The notes: generated by a model from the sequence alone, not told the origin. A DNA stretch of 64,000 nt from Mogibacterium kristiansenii (GCF_009695905.1 NZ_VUNA01000009.1:32448-96447); one strand, 5' to 3'; counted from the stretch's first letter, positions 25,790 to 36,111 are shown. Made by a program: numbers and translations.

Positions 25790-25844
25790 TTTAAAATCAA
25801 GCCAAAACAAGCCAAAATTATACCTTATGGTGATTTTGGTATTC

Positions 25845-25873
25845 TTGAATAAAAGACGCGAATATGGTAGAAT
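25845..25873 (+). promoter_or_regulatory. Promoter upstream of gyrB
   Basis: TTGAAT and TAGAAT are separated by 17 bases, about 60 bases upstream of the gyrB start. The predicted start falls inside the hairpin at 25875-25898. Confidence 0.6.
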
Positions 25874-25874
25874 A

Positions 25875-25902
25875 AATCGGTTATGTAAATAACCGATTTT
25901 TT
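25875..25902 (+). terminator. recF terminator or gyrB leader hairpin
   Basis: AATCGGTTA pairs perfectly with TAACCGATT around TGTAAA, followed by a T run. It ends recF transcription. Because it starts two bases after the -10 box of the gyrB promoter it could also affect early gyrB transcription. Confidence 0.75.
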
Positions 25903-25932
25903 GTTTGTTTTAATCATAAAAGGAAGGTTTGA

Positions 25933-27876
25933 ATGAGCGCAGAAAAAAAGAAAAGCGACTATACAGGCCAACAGATTCAGGTACTTCACGGACTGGAAGC
26001 GGTTCGTGTCAGACCGGGTATGTACATCGGCAGTACCGGATCTCAGGGTTTGCATCATCTCGTATACGAAATCGTGGATAACAGTGTGGACGAGGCACTG
26101 GCCGGATTCTGTAAACACATCGAGCTGTCCATTAATGAAGATAATTCCATCACGGTATGCGATGACGGCCGTGGAATGCCGGTGGATATGCATCCGACGG
26201 AGCATAAGCCGACGGTTGAAGTTATTCATACACAGCTCCATGCGGGCGGTAAGTTCGGCGGCGGCGGATACAAGGTATCCGGTGGTCTTCACGGTGTAGG
26301 TGCATCGGTAGTAAACGCCCTCTCCACGCACATGATTGTTGAGGTAAAAAGAGGCGGAAAGCTGTACGAGCAGGAATATTTCCAGGGAAAAAGAGTAACC
26401 GAGCTGAAGGTTCTGGGAGAGGCCGAGGGTTCCGGTTCTAAGACCACCTTCTGGCCGGATCCGGAAATTTTCGATGAAACCATCTATGACTACGATATCC
26501 TGCAGAATCGAATGAGAGAGATGGCCTTTTTGAATAAGGGCCTCCGGATTACCATCGAAGATAAGAGAGAGGGACGGAAGAAGAAAGAAAGCTTCTGCTA
26601 CGAAGGCGGAATTCGAGAATTCGTCACCTTCATGAATCGAAACAAGAAGGTCATCAACGAAGATGTATTCTATTTCGAGAACCACAAGAAGGACGAAGCC
26701 ACCGGCAAAGAGTATGAAGTGGAAGTAGCACTGCAGTACACCGGAAACTACAACGAAACGGTAATGTCCTATGCCAACAACATCAACACCATTGAAGGCG
26801 GTTTCCACCTCCAGGGACTGAAGGCGGCGATTACCAGAACGCTGAACGACTATGCTCGCCGTACCAAGCAGCTGAAGGAGAAGGACGATTCCCTCACCGG
26901 CGATGACTGCCGGGAAGGCGTTACCGCGATTGTCAGCGTGAAGCTGACGGATCCTCAGTTCGAAGGACAGACCAAGGCAAAGCTTGGAAACAGTGAAGTT
27001 CGTGGTTTTGTGGAAAGCAGCATGAACGAGTACTTCAACTTTTATTTGGAGGAGCATCCGGCGCAGGCCAAGAAAATCGTCACCAAGTGCATCAACGCGG
27101 CCAACGCCAGAGAAGCAGCGCGAAAGGCTCGAGAGACCTCGCGTAAAACCAACGTACTGGAAAGCACATCGCTTCCGGGCAAGCTGAAGGATTGTTCCGA
27201 AAAGGATCCGGAAATCTGTGAAATTTTCCTGGTGGAGGGAGACTCCGCCGGCGGAAGTGCGCAGGAAGGAAGAGACAGAGCGCGCCAGGCGGTGCTTCCG
27301 CTGAGAGGTAAAATTCTGAACGTAGAGAAGGCAACCCGTGCGAGAGCGTTGGATTCTCAGGAAATTCGGAATATGATTACCGCTTTCGGCTGCGGAATCG
27401 ACGACAACTTCGATATTTCAAAACTGCGTTATCATAAAATTATCATCATGACCGATGCGGACGTGGACGGTGCTCATATTCGGACGCTGCTCCTCACCTT
27501 CTTCTATCGCTTCATGAGACCGCTGATTGAGGAAGGCTATGTATATGCCGCACAGCCGCCGCTGTTCCGGGTGAAGAGAGGCAAAGAGACTTGGTACACC
27601 TATTCCGACAAGGAGCAGGAAGATCTCTTGGCCGAACTTCGGGAGAAAGACAGCAAGACAAAGGTGGAAATACAGAGATACAAGGGTCTTGGAGAGATGG
27701 ATTACACTCAGCTGTGGGAAACCACTATGGACTACAACCATCGTACCCTGATTCGGATTTCTTTAGATGATGCCGAAAAGGCGGATGAGATGATTACCAC
27801 ATTGATGGGTGACAAGGTTCCGCCGCGGAAGAAGTTCATTGAGGAAAACGCGCGTTACGCCACATTGGATTTATAG
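25933..27876 (+). CDS. gyrB: DNA gyrase subunit B
   Basis: A 647-residue ATPase subunit of gyrase. GHKL motifs: [37 protein letters not shown]. The TOPRIM region has [17 protein letters not shown] and [17 protein letters not shown], and the C-terminus is RYATLDL-like. AGGAAGG precedes the ATG. gyrA follows after 86 bases. Confidence 0.98.
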   Translation: MSAEKKKSDYTGQQIQVLHGLEAVRVRPGMYIGSTGSQGLHHLVYEIVDNSVDEALAGFCKHIELSINEDNSITVCDDGRGMPVDMHPTEHKPTVEVIHTQLHAGGKFGGGGYKVSGGLHGVGASVVNALSTHMIVEVKRGGKLYEQEYFQGKRVTELKVLGEAEGSGSKTTFWPDPEIFDETIYDYDILQNRMREMAFLNKGLRITIEDKREGRKKKESFCYEGGIREFVTFMNRNKKVINEDVFYFENHKKDEATGKEYEVEVALQYTGNYNETVMSYANNINTIEGGFHLQGLKAAITRTLNDYARRTKQLKEKDDSLTGDDCREGVTAIVSVKLTDPQFEGQTKAKLGNSEVRGFVESSMNEYFNFYLEEHPAQAKKIVTKCINAANAREAARKARETSRKTNVLESTSLPGKLKDCSEKDPEICEIFLVEGDSAGGSAQEGRDRARQAVLPLRGKILNVEKATRARALDSQEIRNMITAFGCGIDDNFDISKLRYHKIIIMTDADVDGAHIRTLLLTFFYRFMRPLIEEGYVYAAQPPLFRVKRGKETWYTYSDKEQEDLLAELREKDSKTKVEIQRYKGLGEMDYTQLWETTMDYNHRTLIRISLDDAEKADEMITTLMGDKVPPRKKFIEENARYATLDL

Positions 27877-27962
27877 TCGGTATCCGGTGATCTGCGAAAT
27901 TCTTTTTATGGGAAATCGCGAAGAGCTTGAGATACTGAAGAAGTATAGATAAAGGAGATTGA

Positions 27963-30470
27963 ATGTCAACGAATTTATTGGAAGACAGCAAAATAATCAC
28001 CCATGAGATGTCGGAGGAAATGAAGACTTCCTATATCGACTACGCCATGAGTGTTATTGTAGGACGTGCCCTTCCGGATGTTCGAGACGGTTTGAAGCCG
28101 GTTAACAGAAGAATTCTCTACGGCCTGAGTGCTCTGGGAATTACGCCGGACAAGTCGCACAAGAAGTCCGCCCGTATCGTCGGTGAAGTAATGGGTAAAT
28201 ATCACCCTCACGGTGACAGTTCTATCTACGATGCCATGGTTAAGATGGCACAGGTTTTCTCCACCAGATATCCGCTGGTGGATGGTCACGGTAACTTCGG
28301 TTCCGTGGATGGAGACGGTGCAGCGGCTTCTCGTTATACCGAGGCCAGAATGTCCCCGTTTTCCCTGCAGATGGTTCGGGATATCGGAAAGGAAACCGTG
28401 GATTTTGCGGATAACTACGACGGCGAGGAACAGGAACCGGTGGTTCTGCCTTCCCGTGTGCCGAATCTGCTGATTAACGGATCCAACGGTATCGCAGTAG
28501 GTATGGCTACATCCATTCCGCCGCACAATTTGGGCGAGACCATCGATGCGTGCGTCAAGATGATTGACGACGATGAGTGCACGGTGGATGACTTGATTAA
28601 AATCATCAAGGCGCCGGACTTCCCGACCGGTGCGCAGATTATCGGAAAAGAAGGTGCGCGAGAAGCCTATCGTACCGGTACCGGCAAGGTGCTGGTTCGC
28701 TCGGAGTGCGAAATTGAGGAAGGAAGCCGGGGACGTACCCGTATCGTGGTAAGCTCCATTCCGTACCAGGTGAACAAGGCTCGGCTGATCGAGTCCATGG
28801 CAGCGCTGGTAAAGGATAAGAAGATAGAAGGAATTTCCAACATTCAGGATGAGTCCGCTCGAGGAAATCTTCGGATTGTCATTGACCTGAAGAAGGACGT
28901 GAATCCAAATGTCATCCTGAACAGATTGTACAAGCACACTCAGCTGCAGACTTCCTACAGCATGATCATGTTGGCACTGGTAAACGGCGAGCCGAAGATT
29001 CTGAATCTGTACCAGATTCTGGACGAATACTTGAAGCACCAGAAGGAAGTGGTGACGCGGAGAACTCGGTTCGATCTGAGAAAAGCAGAGGAACGGGCAC
29101 ATATTTTAGAGGGTTACGTAATCGCGCTGGATAATATCGACGAAGTGATCAAGGTTATCCGTTCCGCTTATAACGATGCGAAAGAAAAGCTGATGATTCG
29201 GTTCAGTTTGTCGGAAGCGCAGGCACAGGCAATTCTCGATATGAGACTGGCCAGACTCCAGGGTTTGGAACGTGAGAAAATTGAGGAAGAATTGGCGGAG
29301 CTTCGGAAGAGAATCGCATACTTCAAGGAACTGCTGGCAGATGAGAAGAAGCTGATGGGCGTAATCAAGGACGAACTTCTGGAAATCAAGAAGAAGTACG
29401 GAGATAAGAGAAGAACCAAGCTGGTGAACGGCGACGGAGAGCTGGATGAAGAGGCCCTGATCGATGAAGAGGATGTGGCAATCACCCTCACCCACATGGG
29501 CTACATCAAGAGAGTTCCGGAGAACACCTATAAGGCACAGCGCCGAGGCGGCAAGGGAATTCTGGGACTGACTACCCGGGATTCGGATTTTGTCAAAGAT
29601 CTGATCATCACCTCCACCCACGATGACCTGCTGTTCTTTACCGATATGGGAAAGGTGTACAAGATGAAGGGATACGAGGTTCCGGAAGCATCCAGAACCG
29701 CAAAGGGTACTCCGGTCATCAACTTCCTGAACCTGAATTCGGGCGAGAAGGTCAGCGCGGTGATTCCGGTGAAGGAATTCTCCCAGGACAACTACCTGGT
29801 AATGATCACCCGAAGCGGAACCATCAAGAAGACGCCGATGTCGGAATTCGACAGCATTCGGAAGAACGGTCTCATCGCCATCAACCTGAAGGACGGCGAC
29901 AAGTTGATTTCCGTCAGTCAGTCCAACGGCGACGAGAATATCTACGTCATCACCAAGCTGGGTAAGGCCATCGCCTTCAACGAAAACGATGTTCGAAGCA
30001 TGGGCCGAAATGCAGCCGGCGTTCGCGCCATCAACCTGGATTACGGCGATGAAGTCGTTTCTATGGAGCTGGATATCGACGGAACCCGGGAGATGCTGGT
30101 AGTTTCCGAGAACGGATTCGGAAAGAGAACCTCTCTGGATGAGTATCGCCTCCAGACCAGAGGCGGTAAGGGTATCGCTACTTACGACAAGTCCAAGTTC
30201 AGCAAGACCGGTACGCTGGTCGGCGGAATGCTGGTTCGGGACGAGAACGAAGTGATGCTGATTAACTCCAACGGCGTAATCATCCGAATTCGGGCAGAAG
30301 AAATCTCCAAGTCCGGAAGAACCACTCAGGGCGTAAAGATTATGAAGGTGGAGGAAGACAGCCACATCGTATCTTTGGCCAAGGTTGTGGATGATGAAGA
30401 GAACGCACAGAAGCCGAAGGTTTCAGAAAAAAAGAAATCCGAGGGTGAACAAATTTCTCTTCTGGATTAA
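27963..30470 (+). CDS. gyrA: DNA gyrase subunit A
   Basis: An 835-residue cleavage subunit. The catalytic tyrosine lies in [11 protein letters not shown]. The quinolone-resistance region [17 protein letters not shown] has the Ser and Asp residues normally found in susceptible strains. The GyrA box QRRGGKG near residue 525 marks the C-terminal beta-pinwheel and supports gyrase rather than topoisomerase IV. The tail is acidic and Lys-rich. AAAGGAG precedes the ATG, and a strong terminator follows. Confidence 0.98.
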   Translation: MSTNLLEDSKIITHEMSEEMKTSYIDYAMSVIVGRALPDVRDGLKPVNRRILYGLSALGITPDKSHKKSARIVGEVMGKYHPHGDSSIYDAMVKMAQVFSTRYPLVDGHGNFGSVDGDGAAASRYTEARMSPFSLQMVRDIGKETVDFADNYDGEEQEPVVLPSRVPNLLINGSNGIAVGMATSIPPHNLGETIDACVKMIDDDECTVDDLIKIIKAPDFPTGAQIIGKEGAREAYRTGTGKVLVRSECEIEEGSRGRTRIVVSSIPYQVNKARLIESMAALVKDKKIEGISNIQDESARGNLRIVIDLKKDVNPNVILNRLYKHTQLQTSYSMIMLALVNGEPKILNLYQILDEYLKHQKEVVTRRTRFDLRKAEERAHILEGYVIALDNIDEVIKVIRSAYNDAKEKLMIRFSLSEAQAQAILDMRLARLQGLEREKIEEELAELRKRIAYFKELLADEKKLMGVIKDELLEIKKKYGDKRRTKLVNGDGELDEEALIDEEDVAITLTHMGYIKRVPENTYKAQRRGGKGILGLTTRDSDFVKDLIITSTHDDLLFFTDMGKVYKMKGYEVPEASRTAKGTPVINFLNLNSGEKVSAVIPVKEFSQDNYLVMITRSGTIKKTPMSEFDSIRKNGLIAINLKDGDKLISVSQSNGDENIYVITKLGKAIAFNENDVRSMGRNAAGVRAINLDYGDEVVSMELDIDGTREMLVVSENGFGKRTSLDEYRLQTRGGKGIATYDKSKFSKTGTLVGGMLVRDENEVMLINSNGVIIRIRAEEISKSGRTTQGVKIMKVEEDSHIVSLAKVVDDEENAQKPKVSEKKKSEGEQISLLD

Positions 30471-30484
30471 TGAATAAAAAAAGA

Positions 30485-30527
30485 ATGGCGCAAAGTCGGA
30501 AACGTCCGGCTCTGCGTCCATTTTTTT
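30485..30527 (+). terminator. gyrA intrinsic terminator
   Basis: ATGGCGCAAAGTCGG and CCGGCTCTGCGTCCAT form an interrupted stem around AAACGT, followed by seven T. Confidence 0.8.
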
Positions 30528-30551
30528 GTGGTTTTATAAAGATGCGGAAAA

Positions 30552-31133
30552 CTAGCGGATGATGATGTCCTGCAGTTTTCTTTTTGGGACGTAATGAACG
30601 TCGTCTGCATCCCGGTAGTAGCCGGTGTCTTCCCCATTCTCGATTTCTACCAGGTGAATTTTCTCTGCGGATTTGCCGACGGCGATGACCAGCTTGAGGA
30701 TGTATTTGTCCGGAATGCCCAGCTCGTCCCTGAGTTCTTCCGGATTGTAGCCGCCCCCCAGCATGCAGCAGCGGTATCCCTTCTCCACCGCCGCCAGGGT
30801 GATGCTCTGCGCCGCGATACCCAGGTCGATATTGGTAAAGGTGTCGCTGGTGCTGATGTCCGGATCCTGAAGGATGACAATGTAGGACTCCGGTTCCTTT
30901 CCGGCATCCGGCAGGTGGCGCTCCGGAAGACGACCACCCATCTTGGTCGCTTTCTGAAGAATGGCTGCGGCGGAATCCCGGTTGGCGATAAAATATTTCA
31001 GCGGCTGCAGGTTCATGCCGGAGGATGAAAGGCGGGCACAGTCAATCATGTCCATCAGTTCCTCGGTGGAAACTTTTGCGCTTTGGTCGAATCCCCGCAC
31101 GGTGCGGTTCTCTTTGACGTAATCTTTCAGCAT
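30552..31133 (-). CDS. Nitroreductase family FMN protein
   Basis: A 193-residue flavoprotein of the nitroreductase fold. The N-terminal KENRTVRGFDQSAKVSTEELMDMIDCARLSSSGMNLQPLKY holds the FMN-phosphate residues, AAQSITLAAVEKGYRCCMLGG is the central motif, and the C-terminal basic strand is present. The substrate cannot be predicted. The ATG at 31133 has AGGAGGT upstream; a longer frame is less likely. It is convergent with gyrA. Confidence 0.88.
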   Translation of the reverse strand: MLKDYVKENRTVRGFDQSAKVSTEELMDMIDCARLSSSGMNLQPLKYFIANRDSAAAILQKATKMGGRLPERHLPDAGKEPESYIVILQDPDISTSDTFTNIDLGIAAQSITLAAVEKGYRCCMLGGGYNPEELRDELGIPDKYILKLVIAVGKSAEKIHLVEIENGEDTGYYRDADDVHYVPKRKLQDIIIR

Positions 31134-31243
31134 GGTACACCTCCTGTTATTTCGCATAATTTTTTTTATTAATGATAGTAATCTATTTGGCGTATGTCAA
31201 ATAAATATGCTTATAAACTTGTCAAAAACACAAAAAGAAAAAG

Positions 31244-31331
31244 TTTTCCACAGTTATCAACAATGTGTGAGAATGTGCCGCAGTAGTTGAAATATAAGAG
31301 GTGTACGGATGTGAATGAATAATTATGCACA
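31244..31331. promoter_or_regulatory. Cluster of DnaA-box-like sites downstream of gyrA
   Basis: TTTTCCACA (31244-31252), TTATCAACA (31254-31262) and the perfect TTATGCACA (31323-31331) lie in one AT-rich intergenic stretch about 8 kb from oriC, between two minus-strand genes. They could titrate DnaA or regulate the nitroreductase gene. Function is inferred. Confidence 0.45.
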
Positions 31332-31374
31332 GAGATGTTAACAAATTATGGAAAACTGTGATTATAAACTAAAA

Positions 31375-31395
31375 GAGGCGCCGCAGTGACGCCTC
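31375..31395 (-). terminator. Terminator of the rhodanese protein gene
   Basis: GAGGCG and CGCCTC pair around a 9-base loop; on the minus strand TTTT follows. It lies 38 bases past the stop codon. Confidence 0.65.
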
Positions 31396-31432
31396 TTCTT
31401 CGGATAATCGGGAATCCGTGATGCATAAAATC

Positions 31433-33589
31433 TTATTTTGCCCGAACCTTTACGGTCTTACTGTACTTCGTGTAAACGTTTGTGCCGTTGACGTTCTTGT
31501 AAGCGCGAACCTTTACGTAGTAGGTTTTCTTGGACTTCAGTTTCTTGATGGTAACCTTTCTGGATGTTGTGGTCTTTGCCAGCTTATACTTCGCACCCTT
31601 TTTCTTGAGCTTGTAGTATACCTTGTAAGTGGTTACACCGGTGGTCTTTCCGTAGGTTACGGTCGCCTTCTTCTTTCCGGCTTTTGCTTTTACCTTGGAA
31701 ACTTTCGCTGCTTTAATTGCGGAGATGTTGACTTCCTTGCCGGTCTTCTTGTCCATTGCAAAGGTCTTGCCATCGCGGTAGTAGCTGTATCCACCGTTGG
31801 ACCAACCGATCCAGCCATCGCTGTACAGTGATGCATCGTAGCCCATGAGCCATGCTTCCCAAGTGGTCTCGGCTGCTCTCCAGCCGGAGCCGCAGAAGAA
31901 TACCATATGTTTATTCTGGTAGTCAATGCCGTCCTCTTTCCACATTTTTTTAATGGCTTCACCGGATCTCATGGACTTATCCGCATTTCTGTAACGGAAC
32001 ACGCTGCTGCTGTAGCCGTATCCGCAGTTGGAATAGATGGTTCCCGGGATTCTTCCGGCAAGATCGTGGTAACCGTATCCGGTATCCTTTCCGTCCCACT
32101 CCGCTTTGCTTCGAGTGTCAATGACCGCATACTTGGAATTCTTCAGCTCGCTTCTTACCTCAGAAATGGTATCGATGACATCCGGATTCTGAGGCTTGGT
32201 GATGCCCAGGTTGGTGGTCTTGTTGGTGTTGATTCCCTTTTCCATGGAGTATCCGGCCGCATTCCAACCGGTCATGGCATTGCTCATTACGTGAACGTTT
32301 TCCACACCCAGGTACTTCAGGATAACAGCCATTCTGGTGGTTGCCATCGGTTCCGGACCGGAGATGATTACGCAGGAGTCCAAAGTGATGCCCTTCTTCT
32401 CTGCCAGCTGAATCAGTTCCTTATCGCTGTTCAGTCTCCATTCGGTTCTGTATTTTTCTGGTTTGGTCTTTACGTATACTCTCGGAGTTTCGTACTCGTC
32501 GGTGTTTACGTGAACAGCGCCCGGGATGTGACCGGCGTCGTATCCGGAACCGGTATTCGGATCGCTGGTTTCGTCTCCCCAGCTTACGTCCAGGATTACC
32601 ACGTCATCACCGTTGACGATGTGTTTTGCGTTTCTGTCATATTTATCGGATTTTCCGGTGAGGTTGTCGGAAATGTTTTTAACCACATCTTCCGGAACGT
32701 ACATATCGTAATTCTTGTACTTTACAACCTTGGCTTTGCCGCTGTTAATCAGGTCGGTTCCGTTGAAAACCTTCATGTTTTCCTCGGAATATCCCTGACC
32801 CTTGAGCCAGTTGTACACGTATTCCGCATCGGAATCGTTCACATCGTAGATGATGATTTTGGAATCCTTGGTAATACCGGCATCGTCCATCATCTGCTTG
32901 TGATAATCCTCGATGGTTTTGCCTTCCTTCTTGTTCGGTGTTACCGCGTTTCGGATGGCATCCGCCGGGAAGCTTACCGCATTCTTCAGGTGACCGCCTC
33001 TCTTTGCATTACCGATAGCCCAGCCATTGTACGCGTTCACGCTTCTGGCATCCATCAGAACGGTGCTGCTGTCGGAGTCGGACATGTATGCCTTTACTTC
33101 GTCGGCGGTTGCTGTGGACGAAGTCTCCGGCTTCTGCGTTCCAGGATCTACCGCATTCGGATCGTTCACCTTTACGGTGATTTCGCCGGCGTAATCATCA
33201 TCGTTGACATATTCGATAATCGTTTTATTGTCGTCGTTTGTGTTAAATTCCACGGTAATGGTTTCGGAGAGAATGGTGTAAGGACTTCCGGCAACCAGTT
33301 CCAAATTCATAGGACCCATCCAATCCTCCTGGTCTAAAGTAGACGTTTCAATAATTCCATGCTCGTCCGATGCTACCCCAACCGGTTTTTTCACATTTCC
33401 ACTCGTAAATGTGAATTCCGCACCCTTCACCGGCTGGTCGTACTGGTTGGTAACCTTGATGACCAGCTTGCTGTTGTCCACCGCCGCATTTGCGGTCGCC
33501 GGACCGAAGGAGCCGAACACGCTGAATCCGCTGACAATCATCGCCAAAGCGAGAAGCCAGGCACTCAAGCTGCGAATTGCTCGATTCAT
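31433..33589 (-). CDS. Secreted three-domain rhodanese protein with Fn3-like C-terminus
   Basis: A 718-residue exported protein. A signal peptide (SLSAWLLALAMIVSGFSVFG...ANAA) is followed by a beta-sandwich-like domain (VIKVTNQYDQPVKGAEFTF), then three rhodanese-like domains. The first (VLMDARSVNAYNGWAIG) and second (GYDAGHIPGAVHV...IISGPEPM) lack a cysteine at the active-site loop. The third (AVIDTRSKAEWD...FFCGSGWRAAE) has it, so only that domain should transfer sulfane sulfur. The Lys-rich C-terminal domain (GVTTYKVYYKL...KKTYYVKVRAY) matches those of the secreted proteins at 59.7-63.5 kb. GAGGAGG precedes the ATG at 33589. The biological sulfur donor is unknown. Confidence 0.88.
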   Translation of the reverse strand: MNRAIRSLSAWLLALAMIVSGFSVFGSFGPATANAAVDNSKLVIKVTNQYDQPVKGAEFTFTSGNVKKPVGVASDEHGIIETSTLDQEDWMGPMNLELVAGSPYTILSETITVEFNTNDDNKTIIEYVNDDDYAGEITVKVNDPNAVDPGTQKPETSSTATADEVKAYMSDSDSSTVLMDARSVNAYNGWAIGNAKRGGHLKNAVSFPADAIRNAVTPNKKEGKTIEDYHKQMMDDAGITKDSKIIIYDVNDSDAEYVYNWLKGQGYSEENMKVFNGTDLINSGKAKVVKYKNYDMYVPEDVVKNISDNLTGKSDKYDRNAKHIVNGDDVVILDVSWGDETSDPNTGSGYDAGHIPGAVHVNTDEYETPRVYVKTKPEKYRTEWRLNSDKELIQLAEKKGITLDSCVIISGPEPMATTRMAVILKYLGVENVHVMSNAMTGWNAAGYSMEKGINTNKTTNLGITKPQNPDVIDTISEVRSELKNSKYAVIDTRSKAEWDGKDTGYGYHDLAGRIPGTIYSNCGYGYSSSVFRYRNADKSMRSGEAIKKMWKEDGIDYQNKHMVFFCGSGWRAAETTWEAWLMGYDASLYSDGWIGWSNGGYSYYRDGKTFAMDKKTGKEVNISAIKAAKVSKVKAKAGKKKATVTYGKTTGVTTYKVYYKLKKKGAKYKLAKTTTSRKVTIKKLKSKKTYYVKVRAYKNVNGTNVYTKYSKTVKVRAK

Positions 33590-33784
33590 AAGTATTTTCC
33601 TCCTCTTTACTCTTTTAATCTCTGTAAAAACAAATTCCAATCGTCGGACGCGCCCGATCGAGCCCGATGATTTTTTTGAACAGGAATAAAAACCTGTTAA
33701 TAATTATAATAAGAACAAGAAAGAATATTTTCCAATAGAGAAAACCTATTACTTTGGTAGGCAGAAAAGAAAAAAACTATAAAA

Positions 33785-33810
33785 AAGGAACCCAGCATTT
33801 CGGGTTCCTT
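33785..33810 (-). terminator. plsC terminator
   Basis: AAGGAACCC pairs perfectly with GGGTTCCTT around an 8-base loop; T runs follow on the minus strand. It lies about 34 bases after the plsC stop codon. Confidence 0.8.
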
Positions 33811-33843
33811 TCCTAAAGTTTCCGTATTCACAACAAAATAAAA

Positions 33844-34578
33844 CTAAACGAATTCCTTCAGTCCTTCGCGGATGGTGTTCTCAATCTCCACATGGGCGTT
33901 GTTCTGCGTCTTCCGGTCCATCTCCTCAAAATGAACCAGCGGATGAATCTTCACATGAACGGTGCACGGCTGAACCGTTCCCTTCTCCTCCCAGAAGTGG
34001 TAGCCCCCTTCCAGAGTAATCGGAAGAATCGGCACCTTCGCCTTCTGCGCGAACTTGAAGCTGCCCGCCTTGAACTCGCCCATCTCGCTGCACTGGCTCC
34101 GCGTCCCCTCCGGGAAAATCACCAGGGAAAACCCTTCCTTCATCAGGGTCGCCGCCTCGTTCAGCGTCTGAATGGCTGCCCGGGCATCTCCCCTCTTCAG
34201 AAACAGCGAACGAGTGTAGTTAATCGCCTTTGCCAGCGGCTTGAAACCGGTGAACTCCGATTTGGCAATGAAACCGATCTGGAACTTCCGAATCACATAG
34301 ATCATCGCCAGAATATCCGCATAGCTCTGGTGATTGGCCACAATCAGCATCGGCCCGTGATCCGGAATGTTCTCCTCCCCGTGAATATCGAAGGTAATTC
34401 CGATTTTCCGAGATACGGTATCGGCGAACCGACCGGTGCCTTCCAGAATCAGCGCCCGTTCTTCCTCGAACTTTCCTTCCTTCCGCAGGGCTTCGAACTG
34501 CGGCGCCATTTTATTAAAACGATTTATTTCCGACAGAATCGCCAGACCCGCCGGAATGCTTTTGAATGGATTCATCAT
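33844..34578 (-). CDS. plsC: 1-acyl-sn-glycerol-3-phosphate acyltransferase
   Basis: A 244-residue acyltransferase with the catalytic NHQSYAD (HxxxxD) near residue 82, substrate motif FPEGTRS near 155, and PILPITLEG. It makes phosphatidic acid in the cytoplasmic leaflet. AGGAT precedes the start. It is divergent from dtd and appears monocistronic. Confidence 0.93.
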   Translation of the reverse strand: MMNPFKSIPAGLAILSEINRFNKMAPQFEALRKEGKFEEERALILEGTGRFADTVSRKIGITFDIHGEENIPDHGPMLIVANHQSYADILAMIYVIRKFQIGFIAKSEFTGFKPLAKAINYTRSLFLKRGDARAAIQTLNEAATLMKEGFSLVIFPEGTRSQCSEMGEFKAGSFKFAQKAKVPILPITLEGGYHFWEEKGTVQPCTVHVKIHPLVHFEEMDRKTQNNAHVEIENTIREGLKEFV

Positions 34579-34703
34579 ATCCTAAAAATATCCTCCGTTT
34601 CCCTGAAGCTTCCGGGCATCACCGGACTTGCAGGTATTCATGCAATAGGTTAGAATCTATTGTAAAATAACGATATAAAAAAAGCAAGGAAGGGTTTACG
34701 AGA

Positions 34704-35156
34704 ATGAAACTGGTAATACAGAGAGTCACCCACGCAAGCGTCACCGTGGATAATAACGTGATTGGAAAAATCGGTAAAGGTTACATGGTTCTGATCGGAG
34801 TATCCGATACGGACACGAAGGAAATCGCCGACAAGATGCTGGATAAGATGATTAAGCTTCGGATATTTGAAGATGAAAACGGAAAGACCAATCTTTCCTT
34901 GGCGGATGTGGGGGGAGAACTTTTACTGATATCACAGTTCACCCTGTACGCAAACTGCAAGAAGGGAAACCGACCTTCTTTTATCGAAGCGGGATCACCG
35001 GACCATGCCAACGCCCTTTATGAATACATCATCGAGAAGTGCAAAGAGCGCGTGGATGTGGTGGAACAGGGAGAATTCGGCGCGGAAATGAAGGTCGAGC
35101 TGCTAAACGACGGTCCATTTACCGTAATTCTGGACTCTGAGCAGATTTGCGGGTAG
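34704..35156 (+). CDS. dtd: D-aminoacyl-tRNA deacylase
   Basis: A 150-residue proofreading enzyme that hydrolyses D-amino acids from tRNA. The two cross-subunit motifs SQFTLYA and GPFTVIL (Gly-cisPro) are present, and length and start ([16 protein letters not shown]) match the family. AGGAAGGG lies upstream. Here it lies alone, ahead of the rpsF operon promoter. Confidence 0.97.
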   Translation: MKLVIQRVTHASVTVDNNVIGKIGKGYMVLIGVSDTDTKEIADKMLDKMIKLRIFEDENGKTNLSLADVGGELLLISQFTLYANCKKGNRPSFIEAGSPDHANALYEYIIEKCKERVDVVEQGEFGAEMKVELLNDGPFTVILDSEQICG

Positions 35157-35204
35157 AAAACGGAAGAATTCACCGGATTTTCAAGGAATTTCGGAAATAA
35201 AAGC

Positions 35205-35232
35205 TTGCAATCCGGGTATTTTTCTGTATAAT
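35205..35232 (+). promoter_or_regulatory. rpsF operon promoter
   Basis: TTGCAA and TATAAT are separated by 16 bases, 67 bases ahead of the rpsF start codon. Confidence 0.7.
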
Positions 35233-35298
35233 AATTGGGTATGGTCTGAATAAGCAGGCCAGAATCCTACATCGCAAGATGTCATTAGGCCATAGGAG
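35233..35298 (+). promoter_or_regulatory. rpsF leader, possible S6:S18 autoregulatory element
   Basis: The leader contains TGGTCTGAATAAGCAGGCCA and a hairpin ACATC-GCAA-GATGT with a GNRA tetraloop, then AGGAGGTG before the start. Leaders of rpsF operons in many bacteria are bound by the S6:S18 complex. Whether this one fits that motif needs a covariance search. Confidence 0.4.
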
Positions 35299-35595
35299 GT
35301 GAAAACAATGAGAAATTATGAATTATTGTTCATTCTTGATCCGGCTATGGATGAAGCTGCAAGAAACCAGATGATCGAGACCGTAAAGGGCATCATCAAC
35401 GCTGACGGTGAAGCTGGAGAAGCGGATCTGTGGGGCGTTAAGAAGCTCGCTTACCCGATCAACAAGAAGAAGGACGGTTTCTACGTGCTGATTCCATTCA
35501 AGGCAAGTGCAGAACTGCCAAAGGAACTGGACAGAAGACTGAAGATTTCCGATAATTGCATGAGACATATCATCGTTTGCCAGGACGAGAAATAA
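35299..35595 (+). CDS. rpsF: 30S ribosomal protein S6
   Basis: A 98-residue protein: MRNYELLFILDPAMDEAARNQ, DLWGVKKLAYPINKKKDGFYVLIPF, LDRRLKISDNCMRHIIV. The length is typical for Firmicutes without the extended tail. It pairs with S18, encoded two genes downstream. AGGAGGTG lies ideally placed before the ATG. Confidence 0.98.
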   Translation: MKTMRNYELLFILDPAMDEAARNQMIETVKGIINADGEAGEADLWGVKKLAYPINKKKDGFYVLIPFKASAELPKELDRRLKISDNCMRHIIVCQDEK

Positions 35596-35631
35596 GTATC
35601 GTTCACAGCGTTCGGAAAGGACAGGTGAAAC

Positions 35632-36111
35632 ATGAATAGTGTAATTTTAATTGGAAGATTAACAAGGGATCCGGAGCTTCGCTACACACCGAACACTCAG
35701 ACTGCCGTAGCACATTTCACGCTGGCAATCGACAGACCGGTGTCCGCCGGCCAGGAGAGTCAGGCTGACTTCATTCGAATCACCGTATTCGGAAAGCAGG
35801 CCGAGACCGTAGACAGATACCTGAAGAAGGGCAGTCAGGCAGCGGTAAGCGGACGGATTCAGACGGGAAGTTACAGAGACAAGAACGGTCAGACGGTATA
35901 CACCACTGACGTCATCGCGAATCGCGTGGAGTTCCTTGGCTCTAGAAACAACAACGGTGGAGGCTCCAACGCGAACTCCGGTTTTGGCGGCAATGACAGC
36001 TACCAGGGCGGTCAGCAGCAGAGCGCGCCGGCACCGCAGCAGGACGCTTTCGGAGGTCAAGATGATTTCCCGGATGCATTCCAGGCAGCGGATGACGACA
36101 TCCCGTTCTAG
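35632..36111 (+). CDS. ssb: Single-stranded DNA-binding protein
   Basis: A 159-residue SSB with an N-terminal OB fold (MNSVILIGRLTRDPELRYT, DFIRITVFGKQAETVDRYLKKGSQAAVSGRIQTGSY), a Gly/Gln/Asn-rich linker, and the acidic tail DDDIPF that recruits repair partners. It lies between rpsF and rpsR, the canonical order. The name fits the essential SSB rather than a phage copy. Confidence 0.98.
   Translation: MNSVILIGRLTRDPELRYTPNTQTAVAHFTLAIDRPVSAGQESQADFIRITVFGKQAETVDRYLKKGSQAAVSGRIQTGSYRDKNGQTVYTTDVIANRVEFLGSRNNNGGGSNANSGFGGNDSYQGGQQQSAPAPQQDAFGGQDDFPDAFQAADDDIPF

Noticed and set aside
25825..27057. A 410-codon frame antisense to gyrB
   Set aside because: Shadow of gyrB; no ribosome-binding site or family pattern.
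29106..30365. A 419-codon frame antisense to gyrA
   Set aside because: Shadow of gyrA; gyrA motifs on the sense strand are complete.
31907..33337. A 476-codon frame antisense to the rhodanese protein gene
   Set aside because: The minus-strand gene has a signal peptide, rhodanese motifs and a ribosome-binding site; this frame has none.
33639..33676. Hairpin ATCGTCGG/CCGATGAT with T run ahead of the rhodanese gene
   Set aside because: It lies in the leader on the opposite strand to the T run and matches no known riboswitch; it is too weak to call.
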